Source: UBA6144 sp964399165
GTDB lineage: Bacteria > Bdellovibrionota > Bacteriovoracia > Bacteriovoracales > Bacteriovoracaceae
Direction: 5' to 3'
Length of the DNA stretch: 64,000 nucleotides
Assembly: GCA_964399165.1 (NCBI GenBank)
Contig: CAYNPO010000012.1
Coordinates: forward strand, 1-64,000
Both the position numbers and the translations under genes were made by a program. A model generated the notes under the pieces. It worked only from the letters and a program-made list of their open reading frames with translations. It did no database searches and was not told the origin of the DNA. Below, one piece after another: positions 34,531-43,137 of the stretch; positions within the stretch are counted from its first letter, which is position 1, and every line of letters begins with the position of its first letter.

Positions 34531-36837
34531 CTAGCCCGTGGTCAGCATCCCGGAGGCAATGCCCGTCACCGTCTGGCGCATCAGTGGCCCGTCGTTCTCC
34601 TCGATGGCGAGGATCTGCAGCAGGTTCAGCGGATGGATGAGCGCCGAGCGCAGGTGGATGCTCTCGCCGAGCCACGGGCGGAACCACACCAGGTCCTTGC
34701 GACCGGTGATGGCGCGGAAGGCGGCCAATGTCGATTGGTATTCGCGCTCCCAAGGTTCCCAGTCCGCGGCGGTGGCCTCGCCCAGGCGCGAGAGTTGCAG
34801 GCGCCACACGCCCATCTCCACTTTCGCCAAGGTGAAGCCCACCTGCTTGATGAAGGACGTGAGCAGCGGGTGGCCACGCCGGAAAGCGGTCTTGAGGGCG
34901 GCCTTCTCCCGTGCTGTGAGCCCCTGCCAGGAAGAACCCAGCCCCCACCAGGTGGGGAAAAGCAGGCGCGCCTGGGTCCAGCATAGCTGCCACGGGATGG
35001 CGCGCAGGTCCTGCACACTTTTAAGACCCTTGCGCTTGGAGGGCCGGGAGCCGATGCGCAGCTGGTGCAGGTGCGGGTAGAGCGTCGCCTGCTGGACCAG
35101 CCGCAGGAAATCCGGGTCGCCCACCAGCGCTTCGTAGGCCACGCGGGCCCCGTCGGCCCAACGCTTGAACGCCGGGGGCACGCTTACCGCGGGCGGGCGT
35201 TTGGCCGCCTGGAGCTGGCGAACCTTGAGGATTTGGCCCGAGAGGATCTCGGGAGAGGAGAAGGTGCGGGAGACCACCTCGCCTTGGAGCGTGCTTTTGA
35301 ATGCGGCCAGCGCCTCGCGACTCCAACCGGTGGTGACTTCGCTGAGGTTTCCACCCCCGCGGGCCACTGAACCTCCGGAACCATGGAAGAAGAGTGGCCT
35401 GAAGCCATCGTGACGGATCACGCGTTCCAGTTTCGCCATGGCGGCGTGGATAGAAAGCCGGCTGTAAAGCACCCCGCATTCCTTGGAGGAATCCGAGTAA
35501 CCAAGCATGACCTCCACGTGGTCCACCCCGCAGCGGGCGAGCTTGCGGCGCACCCCGCGGGAGCGCCCCACGAAACCGCGCAGGATCTCCGGCGCGTGCT
35601 CCAAGGCGTGCACGGTCTCGAACAATGGTACCACTGGCAGCACGTGCTCTCCGAACACGGAGTGGGCGAGTTTCTGGGCCGCGAGGAGGTCTCCCGCCTC
35701 GTGGGTCATGCTGACGATGAGGGCGCGGGCGTAGTGGCGCACGAAAGGCGGATCGGCGAGCCGGCCCAGTGCGCGCAACATGCCGGTGATGGCGGTGTCC
35801 CGTCCCTTGCTCAGGACGTCCAGGGCGCGGTGGATCTCGTCGCTGCCCTCCCGCAGCTCCAGGGGTAACACCCAAGCGGGAAACATGCGGGTGAGGCGGC
35901 GTGGACGCTCCAGCCAGGGGGCCAAGATTTCCTGGGGAATCCCGCATTCCTCTGCCAGGCGCATGAGGCCCTGCTGGCAGCGGCGCACGCGACTATGGTC
36001 CCCGTCCCGAAGCACGCGCAAGGCGCGCACCTCCTTGCGCCAGCGCTCCAGCGTTTTGAGTTTGCCTGGCGCGTGTAATTCGAACACCGGGCGGATTTCG
36101 CCCAGCACCCGGTCCAGATAGGTCAGGATGAGGCGGCGGGAAATAGTGAGGGAGGCACGCAGCTCACGGGGGCCCACGCCCGGATGGCCGTCCTTGTCCC
36201 CACCTACCCACGTGCGCAGGTAAAATTGCGAGGGGCCGCCGGAGAGCCTCACCATGGCGTCGAGGTTGTCCTCGCGCAGGGCGATGGTGAACATGCTCCG
36301 GGCCTCGTCCTCGGGCAAGGGCTTGCGCGACGGTGCCAGCGGGATCTCGCACAAGGAACGGAGTTCGGAACGTACGCGTTCCCAGGCGTCCTCGCGTCCA
36401 CGTCCGAGGGTGGCGGAGAGGGCGTGTTGTAGCCGGTGCAACACTTGCAGGCTCTGGGGCGTACGGGACTCGGTGGGATGGGCGGTCAGCACCCAGATAA
36501 GCATGGCGTCCGGGCGCGACGGTGCCTCGTGCCGGGTTTCCCGCAGGCGCCGGGTGCGGTAGGCGTTCTCACAGACGTTGGTGACCTCCATCATGAGCGA
36601 GAGTCCATGGGCGAGTTGGCGACGCTCCGCTCTGGGGAGGGCCCTGAGGGTTGAGAGCAGGCGGGAGAGTTCTTTAAATTGCCTCTCCGTGGAGGCCCCC
36701 CGCAGCCTCGCCATGCGGGTGCGTACCTTCAACAGCCGTTGGTGTGCGCCCTTGCCGGCCACCTTGGCGTATTCCTCGCCGAGCACGGTCATGGTGTCAC
36801 GAACGAGGGAACGCAGGGCGGGGGGAAGTCCTTCCAT
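34531..36837 (-). CDS. ppc: Phosphoenolpyruvate carboxylase
   Basis: The 768-residue enzyme converts PEP and bicarbonate to oxaloacetate. It has LTAHPTES early, the second active-site segment GYSDSSKECG, the glycine loop HGSGGSVARGGG and the C-terminal TGIASGMLTTG that closes the active site. It is about 100 residues shorter than the E. coli enzyme. The glycine loop has Ser where most PEPCs have Arg (HGRGG), which is worth noting. ATG 36837 has GAGG upstream; a longer open frame starting at 36999 lies within the previous gene. It follows the exonuclease gene by 8 bases. Confidence 0.92.
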   Translation of the reverse strand: MEGLPPALRSLVRDTMTVLGEEYAKVAGKGAHQRLLKVRTRMARLRGASTERQFKELSRLLSTLRALPRAERRQLAHGLSLMMEVTNVCENAYRTRRLRETRHEAPSRPDAMLIWVLTAHPTESRTPQSLQVLHRLQHALSATLGRGREDAWERVRSELRSLCEIPLAPSRKPLPEDEARSMFTIALREDNLDAMVRLSGGPSQFYLRTWVGGDKDGHPGVGPRELRASLTISRRLILTYLDRVLGEIRPVFELHAPGKLKTLERWRKEVRALRVLRDGDHSRVRRCQQGLMRLAEECGIPQEILAPWLERPRRLTRMFPAWVLPLELREGSDEIHRALDVLSKGRDTAITGMLRALGRLADPPFVRHYARALIVSMTHEAGDLLAAQKLAHSVFGEHVLPVVPLFETVHALEHAPEILRGFVGRSRGVRRKLARCGVDHVEVMLGYSDSSKECGVLYSRLSIHAAMAKLERVIRHDGFRPLFFHGSGGSVARGGGNLSEVTTGWSREALAAFKSTLQGEVVSRTFSSPEILSGQILKVRQLQAAKRPPAVSVPPAFKRWADGARVAYEALVGDPDFLRLVQQATLYPHLHQLRIGSRPSKRKGLKSVQDLRAIPWQLCWTQARLLFPTWWGLGSSWQGLTAREKAALKTAFRRGHPLLTSFIKQVGFTLAKVEMGVWRLQLSRLGEATAADWEPWEREYQSTLAAFRAITGRKDLVWFRPWLGESIHLRSALIHPLNLLQILAIEENDGPLMRQTVTGIASGMLTTG

Positions 36838-36845
36838 GGGGAACC

Positions 36846-38150
36846 TCAAAAATGCCGGGCGGGAAAATGAAACGGATCGGGATGCTGCTTCACCATGCCT
36901 TCCACTGGCAGGAAGAAGCCCTTGGGGTCCTTCTTGAAGGAGGAACGGGAGAGGAAGAGGCTGCGGCCGTCCCCGGCGGCATGCCGGCGTTGCAGCCACC
37001 CTTCCACGAGAGGCCGTACCTCGGGGAGAAGGTGGTGCCGTCGGGGCCCACGGAAATTCTCCTGTCGGCCGACCTGGCCCTGCAGGAACTGCGCGACCTT
37101 TTTCCGGTGCGCGGGGAACTTGAAGATGAGCTGTGAGAAGGGAGTCAGACCCATGAGGGAGTAGACCAGCAGCTGCCCCTGGATCAGGTGCGGAAGCACC
37201 AGGAAATCGTCCTCCTCTAAGGGGTTGTGCCCCGTAGTGGGTGCGGGAACCTTGCCACGGAGGTAGTCGAGGGCCTTCAGGCGGTGCTCCTCGGGCATTT
37301 TAAGGTAATGGGCGTTGAAGGCCATGAGCCCTTCCATGAAAGGACCAATCAACTTCACGGTCACCAGGTTCCACGGGATGTCTTTGAGGATCGCGCCCAG
37401 CTCCGGCACCTCAACGGAAGGGTTCTCCACCGGGAGCACTGCCATGATCACCCCGTTGCCTCCTTTCACTGTCAAAAGGCAGGGGCGTTCCTCTCTGGAG
37501 AGGAACTCCAGGACTTTGTCCAAGGAGGTGTCCGTGGCCTCGAAGTGGCGCCGGTCCAGCTCGAAGCGGTTGCGGGGATAGTAGAGTTGGTTCACCTTCC
37601 GGATCTGTTTTTCGCGGAAGATGTCCAGGTACTTCAGGAGGAGCCGCGCGGTCAGGCGGGCGTCCTCCACCGCACGGTGGACCTTGGCGTCGCCCAGGTC
37701 GAAGATCTTGCCCATATACTCAAGGTTGGAGTTCACGATGTCGGGGATCATGTACTTGGTCATGACGTTGGTGCAGAGGACTTTGTTCTCCAGCGCCGGG
37801 CGGCCTGCCTGCTGGAGCTTGGTGTTCAGGAAGGGGATGTCGAAGGAAGTGTTATGCGCAACCAGGATCCCATCGCCGGCGAAGGCCCGGATCTCGTCGG
37901 CTACCTCGGCGAAAGTGGGGCACCCCTGCACGTCGGCCTGCTTGATGCCGGTGAGGCGCTGGACGAAATCGGGGATTTCTCGCTCCGGGTTGATGCGGAA
38001 GCTGCGCTCCTCCACCACCTTCAGGTCTTCCACTTTGACCATGCCCACCTCGAAGGCCTGATCACGTTCGGGATTGCCGCCCGTGGTTTCAAGGTCCACC
38101 ACGCAAAAGGTGAGGGAGCGGAGGAGTTCGTCGGGAGTGGGTTGGCTCAT
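36846..38150 (-). CDS. DnaQ-like 3'-5' exonuclease with extra C-terminal domain
   Basis: The N-terminal 180 residues form a DEDDh exonuclease: VDLETTGGNPE, VAHNTSFDIPFL and the HRAVEDARLTARL motif. This is the fold of the DNA polymerase III epsilon subunit and related RNases. The remaining 250 residues have no family I recognise. The 434-residue length argues against the replicative epsilon subunit. It lies downstream of cdd by 52 bases and upstream of ppc by 8 bases on the same strand. Confidence 0.85.
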   Translation of the reverse strand: MSQPTPDELLRSLTFCVVDLETTGGNPERDQAFEVGMVKVEDLKVVEERSFRINPEREIPDFVQRLTGIKQADVQGCPTFAEVADEIRAFAGDGILVAHNTSFDIPFLNTKLQQAGRPALENKVLCTNVMTKYMIPDIVNSNLEYMGKIFDLGDAKVHRAVEDARLTARLLLKYLDIFREKQIRKVNQLYYPRNRFELDRRHFEATDTSLDKVLEFLSREERPCLLTVKGGNGVIMAVLPVENPSVEVPELGAILKDIPWNLVTVKLIGPFMEGLMAFNAHYLKMPEEHRLKALDYLRGKVPAPTTGHNPLEEDDFLVLPHLIQGQLLVYSLMGLTPFSQLIFKFPAHRKKVAQFLQGQVGRQENFRGPRRHHLLPEVRPLVEGWLQRRHAAGDGRSLFLSRSSFKKDPKGFFLPVEGMVKQHPDPFHFPARHF

Positions 38151-38202
38151 GGTGCCCTCTTTCGGGACATTCGCCCCGAGTTGGCGGGTCCGCGGGGGAC
38201 CC

Positions 38203-38601
38203 TCAGTTTTTCTTCGTCAGGTGCTCGGGGGTGAACGCCAGCGGCAACAAGTCGGCAAACTTGAGCGTCCGCACGGTGCCGTTCTTGTCACCGATGGCGA
38301 CTTCCAGGTCGGGGTCCGCGAACTCCGCCATGACCTGCCGGCACAGACCACAGGGGGGCCAACCGGCTTCGGTCCAGACGTAAACGCGCTTGATCCGGGT
38401 GTGTCCCTCAGAGACCGCCTTCCAGATCGCCACGCGCTCGGCGCAAACTGTGCCTCCAAAGCTGGAGTTCTCAATGTTGCAGCCCTCGTAAATCTTCCCG
38501 TCGCTGGTCAAGACGGCGCTGCCAACCTGGGCGCGGGAATACGGGGAGTGGGACTTTTGGGCCGCCTGGAAGGCGGCGTCGCGGAGTTCCTCGGCCTTCA
38601 T
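38203..38601 (-). CDS. cdd: Cytidine deaminase
   Basis: The 132-residue enzyme deaminates cytidine and deoxycytidine to uridine and deoxyuridine. The zinc site is formed by VCAERVA (active Glu) and PCGLCRQ; CNIENSSFGGT binds substrate. It is the small, tetrameric type. The ATG overlaps the pnp stop by four bases. With pnp and deoA it forms a nucleoside salvage operon. An open frame extends further upstream inside pnp but has no support. Confidence 0.95.
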   Translation of the reverse strand: MKAEELRDAAFQAAQKSHSPYSRAQVGSAVLTSDGKIYEGCNIENSSFGGTVCAERVAIWKAVSEGHTRIKRVYVWTEAGWPPCGLCRQVMAEFADPDLEVAIGDKNGTVRTLKFADLLPLAFTPEHLTKKN

Positions 38602-39413
38602 TCGAGGCTCCCGATGGTTTCGGTGAGGACGCTGGCGAAGCCCGCCATGGCCTTTTGGGCAACGTGCTTGACGTCGGCGTGGTTGAGCCGCTCGGGCTTG
38701 AGGCCGGCGGCGTAGTTGGTGATGCAGGCGACGCCGGCCACGCGCACGCCCAGGTGGCATGCGGCGATGACCTCGGGCACGGTGCTCATGCCCACCATGT
38801 CCCCGCCCACGCGGGCGAGCATGCGGATTTCCGCCGGAGTCTCGTAAGTGGGGCCCAGGAGCCACGCGTACACGCCACTCTTGAGCGCGACCCCGTGCTT
38901 GGCGCCGGCGGCTTTCAGCTTATCGCGCAAAGCCTGCGGGTAGGCTTCGGACATGTCGGGAAAGCGCGGGCCCAGTTGGTTGATGTTGGGGCCCACCAGC
39001 GGGTTGCGACCCGAAAGGTTGATGTGGTCTTCGATCATGACCAAGTCCCCGGGATGGAATGCGGGGTTGATGCCGCCCGAGGCGTTGGTCACGAACAGTG
39101 TCTTCACCCCCAGCAGGGCCATCACCCGCACCGGCAGGACCACGTCTTCCATGGGGTAGCCTTCGTAGGCGTGGAGGCGGCCCGAAAGCGCCACCACATT
39201 CTTGCCGCGGACTTTCCCGAAGATCATGCGCCCGTCGTGCCCTTCCACGGTGGTTTGGTGGAAGTGGGGGATGTCTTGGTAAGGAATGGTCACGCGGTCC
39301 TGGATCTCGTCCACGTACACGCCCAGGCCCGAGCCCAAGACGATGCCCACCTCTGGGGTGAGGGCGATCTTGGAGCGGAGGTAGCGGGCGGCTTCTTCGA
39401 TCTTATGGTACAT
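38598..39413 (-). CDS. punA: Purine nucleoside phosphorylase (trimeric type)
   Basis: The 271-residue enzyme cleaves inosine and guanosine with phosphate. Family segments are VGIVLGSGLG, LSGRLHAYEGY, FVTNASGGINP, EDHINLSGRNPL and LGPTYETPAEIRM followed by VGMSTVPEVI. These place it with the trimeric, guanosine/inosine type rather than hexameric DeoD. It sits between deoA (9 bases upstream) and cdd (overlapping). Confidence 0.95.
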   Translation of the reverse strand: MYHKIEEAARYLRSKIALTPEVGIVLGSGLGVYVDEIQDRVTIPYQDIPHFHQTTVEGHDGRMIFGKVRGKNVVALSGRLHAYEGYPMEDVVLPVRVMALLGVKTLFVTNASGGINPAFHPGDLVMIEDHINLSGRNPLVGPNINQLGPRFPDMSEAYPQALRDKLKAAGAKHGVALKSGVYAWLLGPTYETPAEIRMLARVGGDMVGMSTVPEVIAACHLGVRVAGVACITNYAAGLKPERLNHADVKHVAQKAMAGFASVLTETIGSLE

Positions 39414-39422
39414 GGGGGCTCC

Positions 39423-40787
39423 TTAGCGGACCACGTCGGTGATGAGTTTCGGCGGGCGCACGGCCCGTGGCGAGAGGCGCAGCACTTCCGAGAGGAAGCG
39501 TTTCTCCACCAGGGCGGCGGCTGCCGCTTGGGCCCCGTGGTGGTGGATAGTCATGATGGGGTCGCCCTTGGCCAGCCGCGCGCCCACTTTGGCGTGGAAG
39601 GTGAATCCCACGGTGAGATCCAGTTGGTCTTCCTTGGTCTTGCGGCCCCCTCCCAACTCGATCAGGAGATGTCCCACGAGCTCGTTGTCGAATGACTTGA
39701 TCCAGCCCCCGCGGGGTGCGCGCACCACGGTTTTCTCAGGGGCCACCGGGAGGCTTTCGGGTTTGAAGGCGATGGCGGGATTTCCTCCCTGCCAACCTAG
39801 CAACTCGGCGAACTTGTCCAGAGCGCGACCGTCGTGGAGAGTGGACCGGGCTTTTTTGCGCGCCTGCGGCAGGCTTTTCTCGGTGCCGGCCAGCACCGCC
39901 ATGTGGGCGGCGAGCTCCACGGACAGCTCGGTGAGATCCGTCGGCCCCTGGCCGCGCAACGTGCGCACGGATTCCTGTAACTCAAGCGTGTGTCCCACTT
40001 CGTTGCCCAAGGGTTGGGACATGTCGGTGAGGAGGGCCACGCCCCGGCGCTTGAAGCGCTTGGCGGTGGCGAGCAGGCTTTTGGCCAACGCGCGAGCTTG
40101 CTTGCGCTCGCGCATGAAGGCTCCCGAGCCGTGCTTGATGTCGAAGACGATGCCCTCGGCCCCTTCGGCGAGTTTCTTGCTCATGATGGAGGCGGTGATG
40201 AGCGGGATGCAATCGATGGTGGCGGTGACGTCGCGGAGGGCGTAGATCAGGCGGTCGGCGGGGGCGATTTCCGGCGTCTGCCCCATCAACACCAGTCCCT
40301 TGGCCTTGAGCTGTGCCTCGAACTCCTCCAGCGTGAGGCCGGTGCGGAAGCCGGGCACCGCTTCGATCTTGTCCACGGTGCCCCCCGTGTGACCAAGGCC
40401 CCTGCCGGCGATCATGGGGACCTTCACCCCGAGGCATGCCGCCACGGGCGCGAGGATGAATGAAGCCTTGTCGCCCACCCCGCCGGTGGAGTGCTTGTCC
40501 ACCACCCGGCGGTCGCCGAAGTCCAGGCGGCGACCCGAGAAGAGCATGGCGTCCGTGAGCGCGGCGGTTTCCGCGGCGTCCATGCCCTTGCAGGTGATGG
40601 CCATGAGCATGGCGGCGAGTTGGTAGTCGGGGATGTTCTTGCGTGTATACTCGTCGATCATCCAGCGGATGGCGGGAGCCGGCAGCTTCTCTCCGCGCTT
40701 CTTGGCGTCGATCAGCTGGTACATGCTGAAGCCGGAAGTCGGGGAAGCAGTCTGGAGGGGAGTACGGCGCATTGCGTTTATTGCCAT
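39423..40787 (-). CDS. deoA: Thymidine/pyrimidine nucleoside phosphorylase
   Basis: The enzyme has the family blocks DKHSTGGVGDKASFIL, GRGLGHTGGT and the C-terminal FHAKVGARLAKGDP domain. It releases the base and (deoxy)ribose-1-phosphate from thymidine or uridine. Starts are possible at 40787, 40772 and 40724; the last would begin MYQLIDAKKRG, as family members do, but no start has a clear ribosome binding site. I give the longest frame. It heads the deoA-punA-cdd operon and is divergent from the gene at 40859 with overlapping promoters. Confidence 0.92.
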   Translation of the reverse strand: MAINAMRRTPLQTASPTSGFSMYQLIDAKKRGEKLPAPAIRWMIDEYTRKNIPDYQLAAMLMAITCKGMDAAETAALTDAMLFSGRRLDFGDRRVVDKHSTGGVGDKASFILAPVAACLGVKVPMIAGRGLGHTGGTVDKIEAVPGFRTGLTLEEFEAQLKAKGLVLMGQTPEIAPADRLIYALRDVTATIDCIPLITASIMSKKLAEGAEGIVFDIKHGSGAFMRERKQARALAKSLLATAKRFKRRGVALLTDMSQPLGNEVGHTLELQESVRTLRGQGPTDLTELSVELAAHMAVLAGTEKSLPQARKKARSTLHDGRALDKFAELLGWQGGNPAIAFKPESLPVAPEKTVVRAPRGGWIKSFDNELVGHLLIELGGGRKTKEDQLDLTVGFTFHAKVGARLAKGDPIMTIHHHGAQAAAAALVEKRFLSEVLRLSPRAVRPPKLITDVVR

Positions 40788-40809
40788 GTTAAAAAGTGGA
40801 ACTTATGAT
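40781..40809 (+). promoter_or_regulatory. Candidate sigma-70 promoter (plus strand)
   Basis: TTGCCA (40781-40786), a 17-base spacer and TATGAT (40804-40809, five of six) point at the small membrane protein and nupC. Confidence 0.6.
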
Positions 40810-40834
40810 AATTGAGAGAAATAATCCCTGGCAA
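40805..40834 (-). promoter_or_regulatory. Candidate sigma-70 promoter (minus strand)
   Basis: On the minus strand TTGCCA (40834-40829), an 18-base spacer and TATCAT (40810-40805, five of six) point at the deoA operon. Its -10 shares bases with the plus-strand promoter. Confidence 0.55.
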
Positions 40835-40858
40835 ACAAACTTCTTTGACGGAAACGCC

Positions 40859-41260
40859 ATGAAAACATTGTGCTCGTTCGCGCTCGCCTTGCTCCTGGTC
40901 ATGCCCGGTGCCCACGCCCAGGATGAAGCGGCAGGCGATGACATCATCAAGAGTACCCAGAGCGACCTCTTGGTCGTGGCGGCTGCCGGTGCGGGGGGAG
41001 CGGTCCTGGGCCTTTCCACCCTCTCTTTTTATGACAAACCCAGCAAACATATTTCTAACGTTTGGATGGGGGCTGCCGTGGGCATCATCGCCGGCGTCAT
41101 CATCGTGGGCATCGGGCACGCCCAGAAGACCCAGGACGACATGGTAGAAGAAGCCTCCCTGGATTTTGACACCCGCGAGCGCGGACTGTGGCATGAGCGC
41201 CACGCCGTGGCCGCCCAGTCTATCGATTTCACCGCGCCCTTCTGGGCGCAGTCCTTCTAA
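40859..41260 (+). CDS. Small exported or membrane protein of unknown function
   Basis: The 133-residue protein has a signal peptide (MKTLCSFALALLLVMPGAHAQ), a Gly/Ala-rich hydrophobic helix (about residues 37-55) and a second helix (about 72-88), then an acidic C-terminus. No family is recognised. It lies 18 bases before nupC and shares its promoter, so a role in nucleoside uptake is conceivable but not shown. Confidence 0.78.
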   Translation: MKTLCSFALALLLVMPGAHAQDEAAGDDIIKSTQSDLLVVAAAGAGGAVLGLSTLSFYDKPSKHISNVWMGAAVGIIAGVIIVGIGHAQKTQDDMVEEASLDFDTRERGLWHERHAVAAQSIDFTAPFWAQSF

Positions 41261-41278
41261 AAATCCGGGGAACACGAC

Positions 41279-42571
41279 ATGGAAATGCTGGCGAACGCGC
41301 GCGGTCTATTGGGGATCGCGGTCATCCTCGGCCTTCTGGCCCTGTTGAGTGAGAACCGCAAGGCCATCCCTTGGAAGCTGGTGTTCACGGGGCTCGCCTG
41401 CCAGTTCATCTTCGCGGTCCTGATTCTGAAAGTCCCCGCGGCCCAGTTCGTGTTCGAGAAGATTAGCTCCTTCTTCGTCGTGGTACTCGACTTCACCCGC
41501 CAAGGCTCGGTCTTCCTCTTCGGAGACCTGATGGACGTCTCCAAAATAGGCTTCCTCTTCGCCTTCCAGGTGCTGCCCACCATCGTGTTCTTCTCCGCGC
41601 TGACCAGCCTGTTCTTCTACCTGGGCATCCTCCAGAAGGTCGTCTACGCCCTCTCCTGGCTGCTCTCCAAGGCGATCAAAATGTCCGGCGCAGAGAACCT
41701 TTCCACCACCGCCAACATTTTCTTGGGCCAAACCGAGGCCCCGTTGATGATCAAGCCCTACCTGGAGCGCATGACCCGCTCCGAGATCTTTTGCGTGATG
41801 GTCGGAGGGATGGCCAACACCGCCGGGGGCGTGCTCGCGGCCTACGTGGGCTTCCTGGGCGGCACCGATCCCACCCAACAGCTCTATTTCGCCAAGCACT
41901 TGCTGGCGGCTTCCGTGATGTCCGCACCCGCCACACTCGTGATCGCCAAGATCCTCATCCCCCAGACCGAGGCCATCGACGAGCGCATCGAGGTCCCGCG
42001 CGAGAAGATCGGCGACAACATGCTTGAGGCCATCTCCATCGGTACCACCGATGGCATCCAGCTGGCGGTGAACGTCGGCGCCATGCTGCTGGTTTTCATC
42101 GCTCTCATCGCCATGGTGAACTACGGACTGGGCAACATGATCGGGGAGTGGACCGGGCTCAACGGCGCGATCAGCAGCCTCACCGACGGCCGGTACACCA
42201 CCTTCTCGCTGCAGTTCATCCTCGGCTACCTGTGCTCCCCGTTGGTGTGGCTTTTGGGCGTTGCCAGCGAGGACATGGTCCGCGTGGGGCAACTCCTGGG
42301 CGAGAAGACTATCCTGAACGAGTTCGTGGCCTACATCACCCTTTCCAAGATGAAAGCGGACTCCCTGCTCACTGATCCCAAGTCGATCCTGCTCGCCACC
42401 TACATGTTGAGCGGCTTCGCCAACTTCTCCTCCATCGGGATTCAGATCGGGGGGATCGGCGCGCTGGCGCCGGGCAAGCGGACGTTGTTGTCGCAGCTTG
42501 GAGTGAAGGCCCTGGTGGGTGGCACGTGTGCCACACTGATGATGGCCGCGATCGTGAGCCTTCTGCAGTAA
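41279..42571 (+). CDS. nupC: Concentrative nucleoside transporter, NupC family
   Basis: The 430-residue membrane protein has the CNT family signatures GQTEAPLMIKPYL (helical hairpin) and EAISIGTTDGIQLAVNV followed by GNMIGEWTGL, plus STTANIFLG. CNT proteins import nucleosides with protons or sodium. It is divergent from the salvage operon deoA-punA-cdd, so uptake and breakdown are co-located. Confidence 0.94.
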   Translation: MEMLANARGLLGIAVILGLLALLSENRKAIPWKLVFTGLACQFIFAVLILKVPAAQFVFEKISSFFVVVLDFTRQGSVFLFGDLMDVSKIGFLFAFQVLPTIVFFSALTSLFFYLGILQKVVYALSWLLSKAIKMSGAENLSTTANIFLGQTEAPLMIKPYLERMTRSEIFCVMVGGMANTAGGVLAAYVGFLGGTDPTQQLYFAKHLLAASVMSAPATLVIAKILIPQTEAIDERIEVPREKIGDNMLEAISIGTTDGIQLAVNVGAMLLVFIALIAMVNYGLGNMIGEWTGLNGAISSLTDGRYTTFSLQFILGYLCSPLVWLLGVASEDMVRVGQLLGEKTILNEFVAYITLSKMKADSLLTDPKSILLATYMLSGFANFSSIGIQIGGIGALAPGKRTLLSQLGVKALVGGTCATLMMAAIVSLLQ

Positions 42572-42603
42572 GGCCCAAGGCGTCGCCCTAGGAAGGTCAG
42601 GGA

Positions 42604-43137
42604 TCATCTCCAGAGAAAATGCAGGCCCGCGCCGGAGGCAAGGCCTAGGAGTAGGCCCGCGACGACGTCCAGGGGATAGTGGACGCCGAGGTAGACCCGG
42701 GAGAAGGAGACGGCCGAAGCCCACAGGGCCACGGCGGGAGCGGCAGGGTGGCCGGTGAAAGCGAGGAGGGTGAAGAAGGCGAAGGGGGAGGCGGCGTGGC
42801 TGGAGGGGAAGGAGTGACAGCCGGGGGCCGTGATCAGGGGCGAAGCGCCCTCGCAGCCTGTGAGGGGGCGCTCCCGGGCCACGCGGAGTTTGATCAGGGA
42901 GCTGATGGAAGAGGCCAGTAGCGGCGCGAAGAAGGTACGGGGGAAACCCAGTGGGGCGTGGACCCATCCCGTGAAGTGGCAGACGCCCAGGAGCGCAGCC
43001 GCGCCCCACCAGGTGCGGGTCTCCGCCGTGCGGGTGAGGAGGACCATAGGAAGGTTGAGGTAGCGCGCGCGCTTGGATTGCAGCCACAGGAGCGCGCGCC
43101 GGTCCAGGCGCGCGAGTTTGTCACGGATGCCGTTCAA
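42604..43137 (-). CDS. PAP2-family membrane phosphatase
   Basis: The 177-residue membrane protein carries all three PAP2 motifs: KLRVARERP, FPSSHAA and SRVYLGVHYPLD. The family removes phosphate from lipid phosphates such as undecaprenyl pyrophosphate, phosphatidylglycerol phosphate or lipid A. It starts at a TTG overlapping the stop of the esterase gene (TTGA), an unusual start that the overlap supports. Which lipid it uses is unknown. Confidence 0.9.
   Translation of the reverse strand: MNGIRDKLARLDRRALLWLQSKRARYLNLPMVLLTRTAETRTWWGAAALLGVCHFTGWVHAPLGFPRTFFAPLLASSISSLIKLRVARERPLTGCEGASPLITAPGCHSFPSSHAASPFAFFTLLAFTGHPAAPAVALWASAVSFSRVYLGVHYPLDVVAGLLLGLASGAGLHFLWR

Noticed and set aside
38655..39695. 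Open frame antisense to punA and deoA
   Set aside because: Both minus-strand genes are certain; the antisense product is His/Val/Gly-rich noise.
41306..43087. Open frame of about 590 codons antisense to nupC
   Set aside because: nupC on the other strand has clear family motifs; the antisense translation is low-complexity and has no ribosome binding site.
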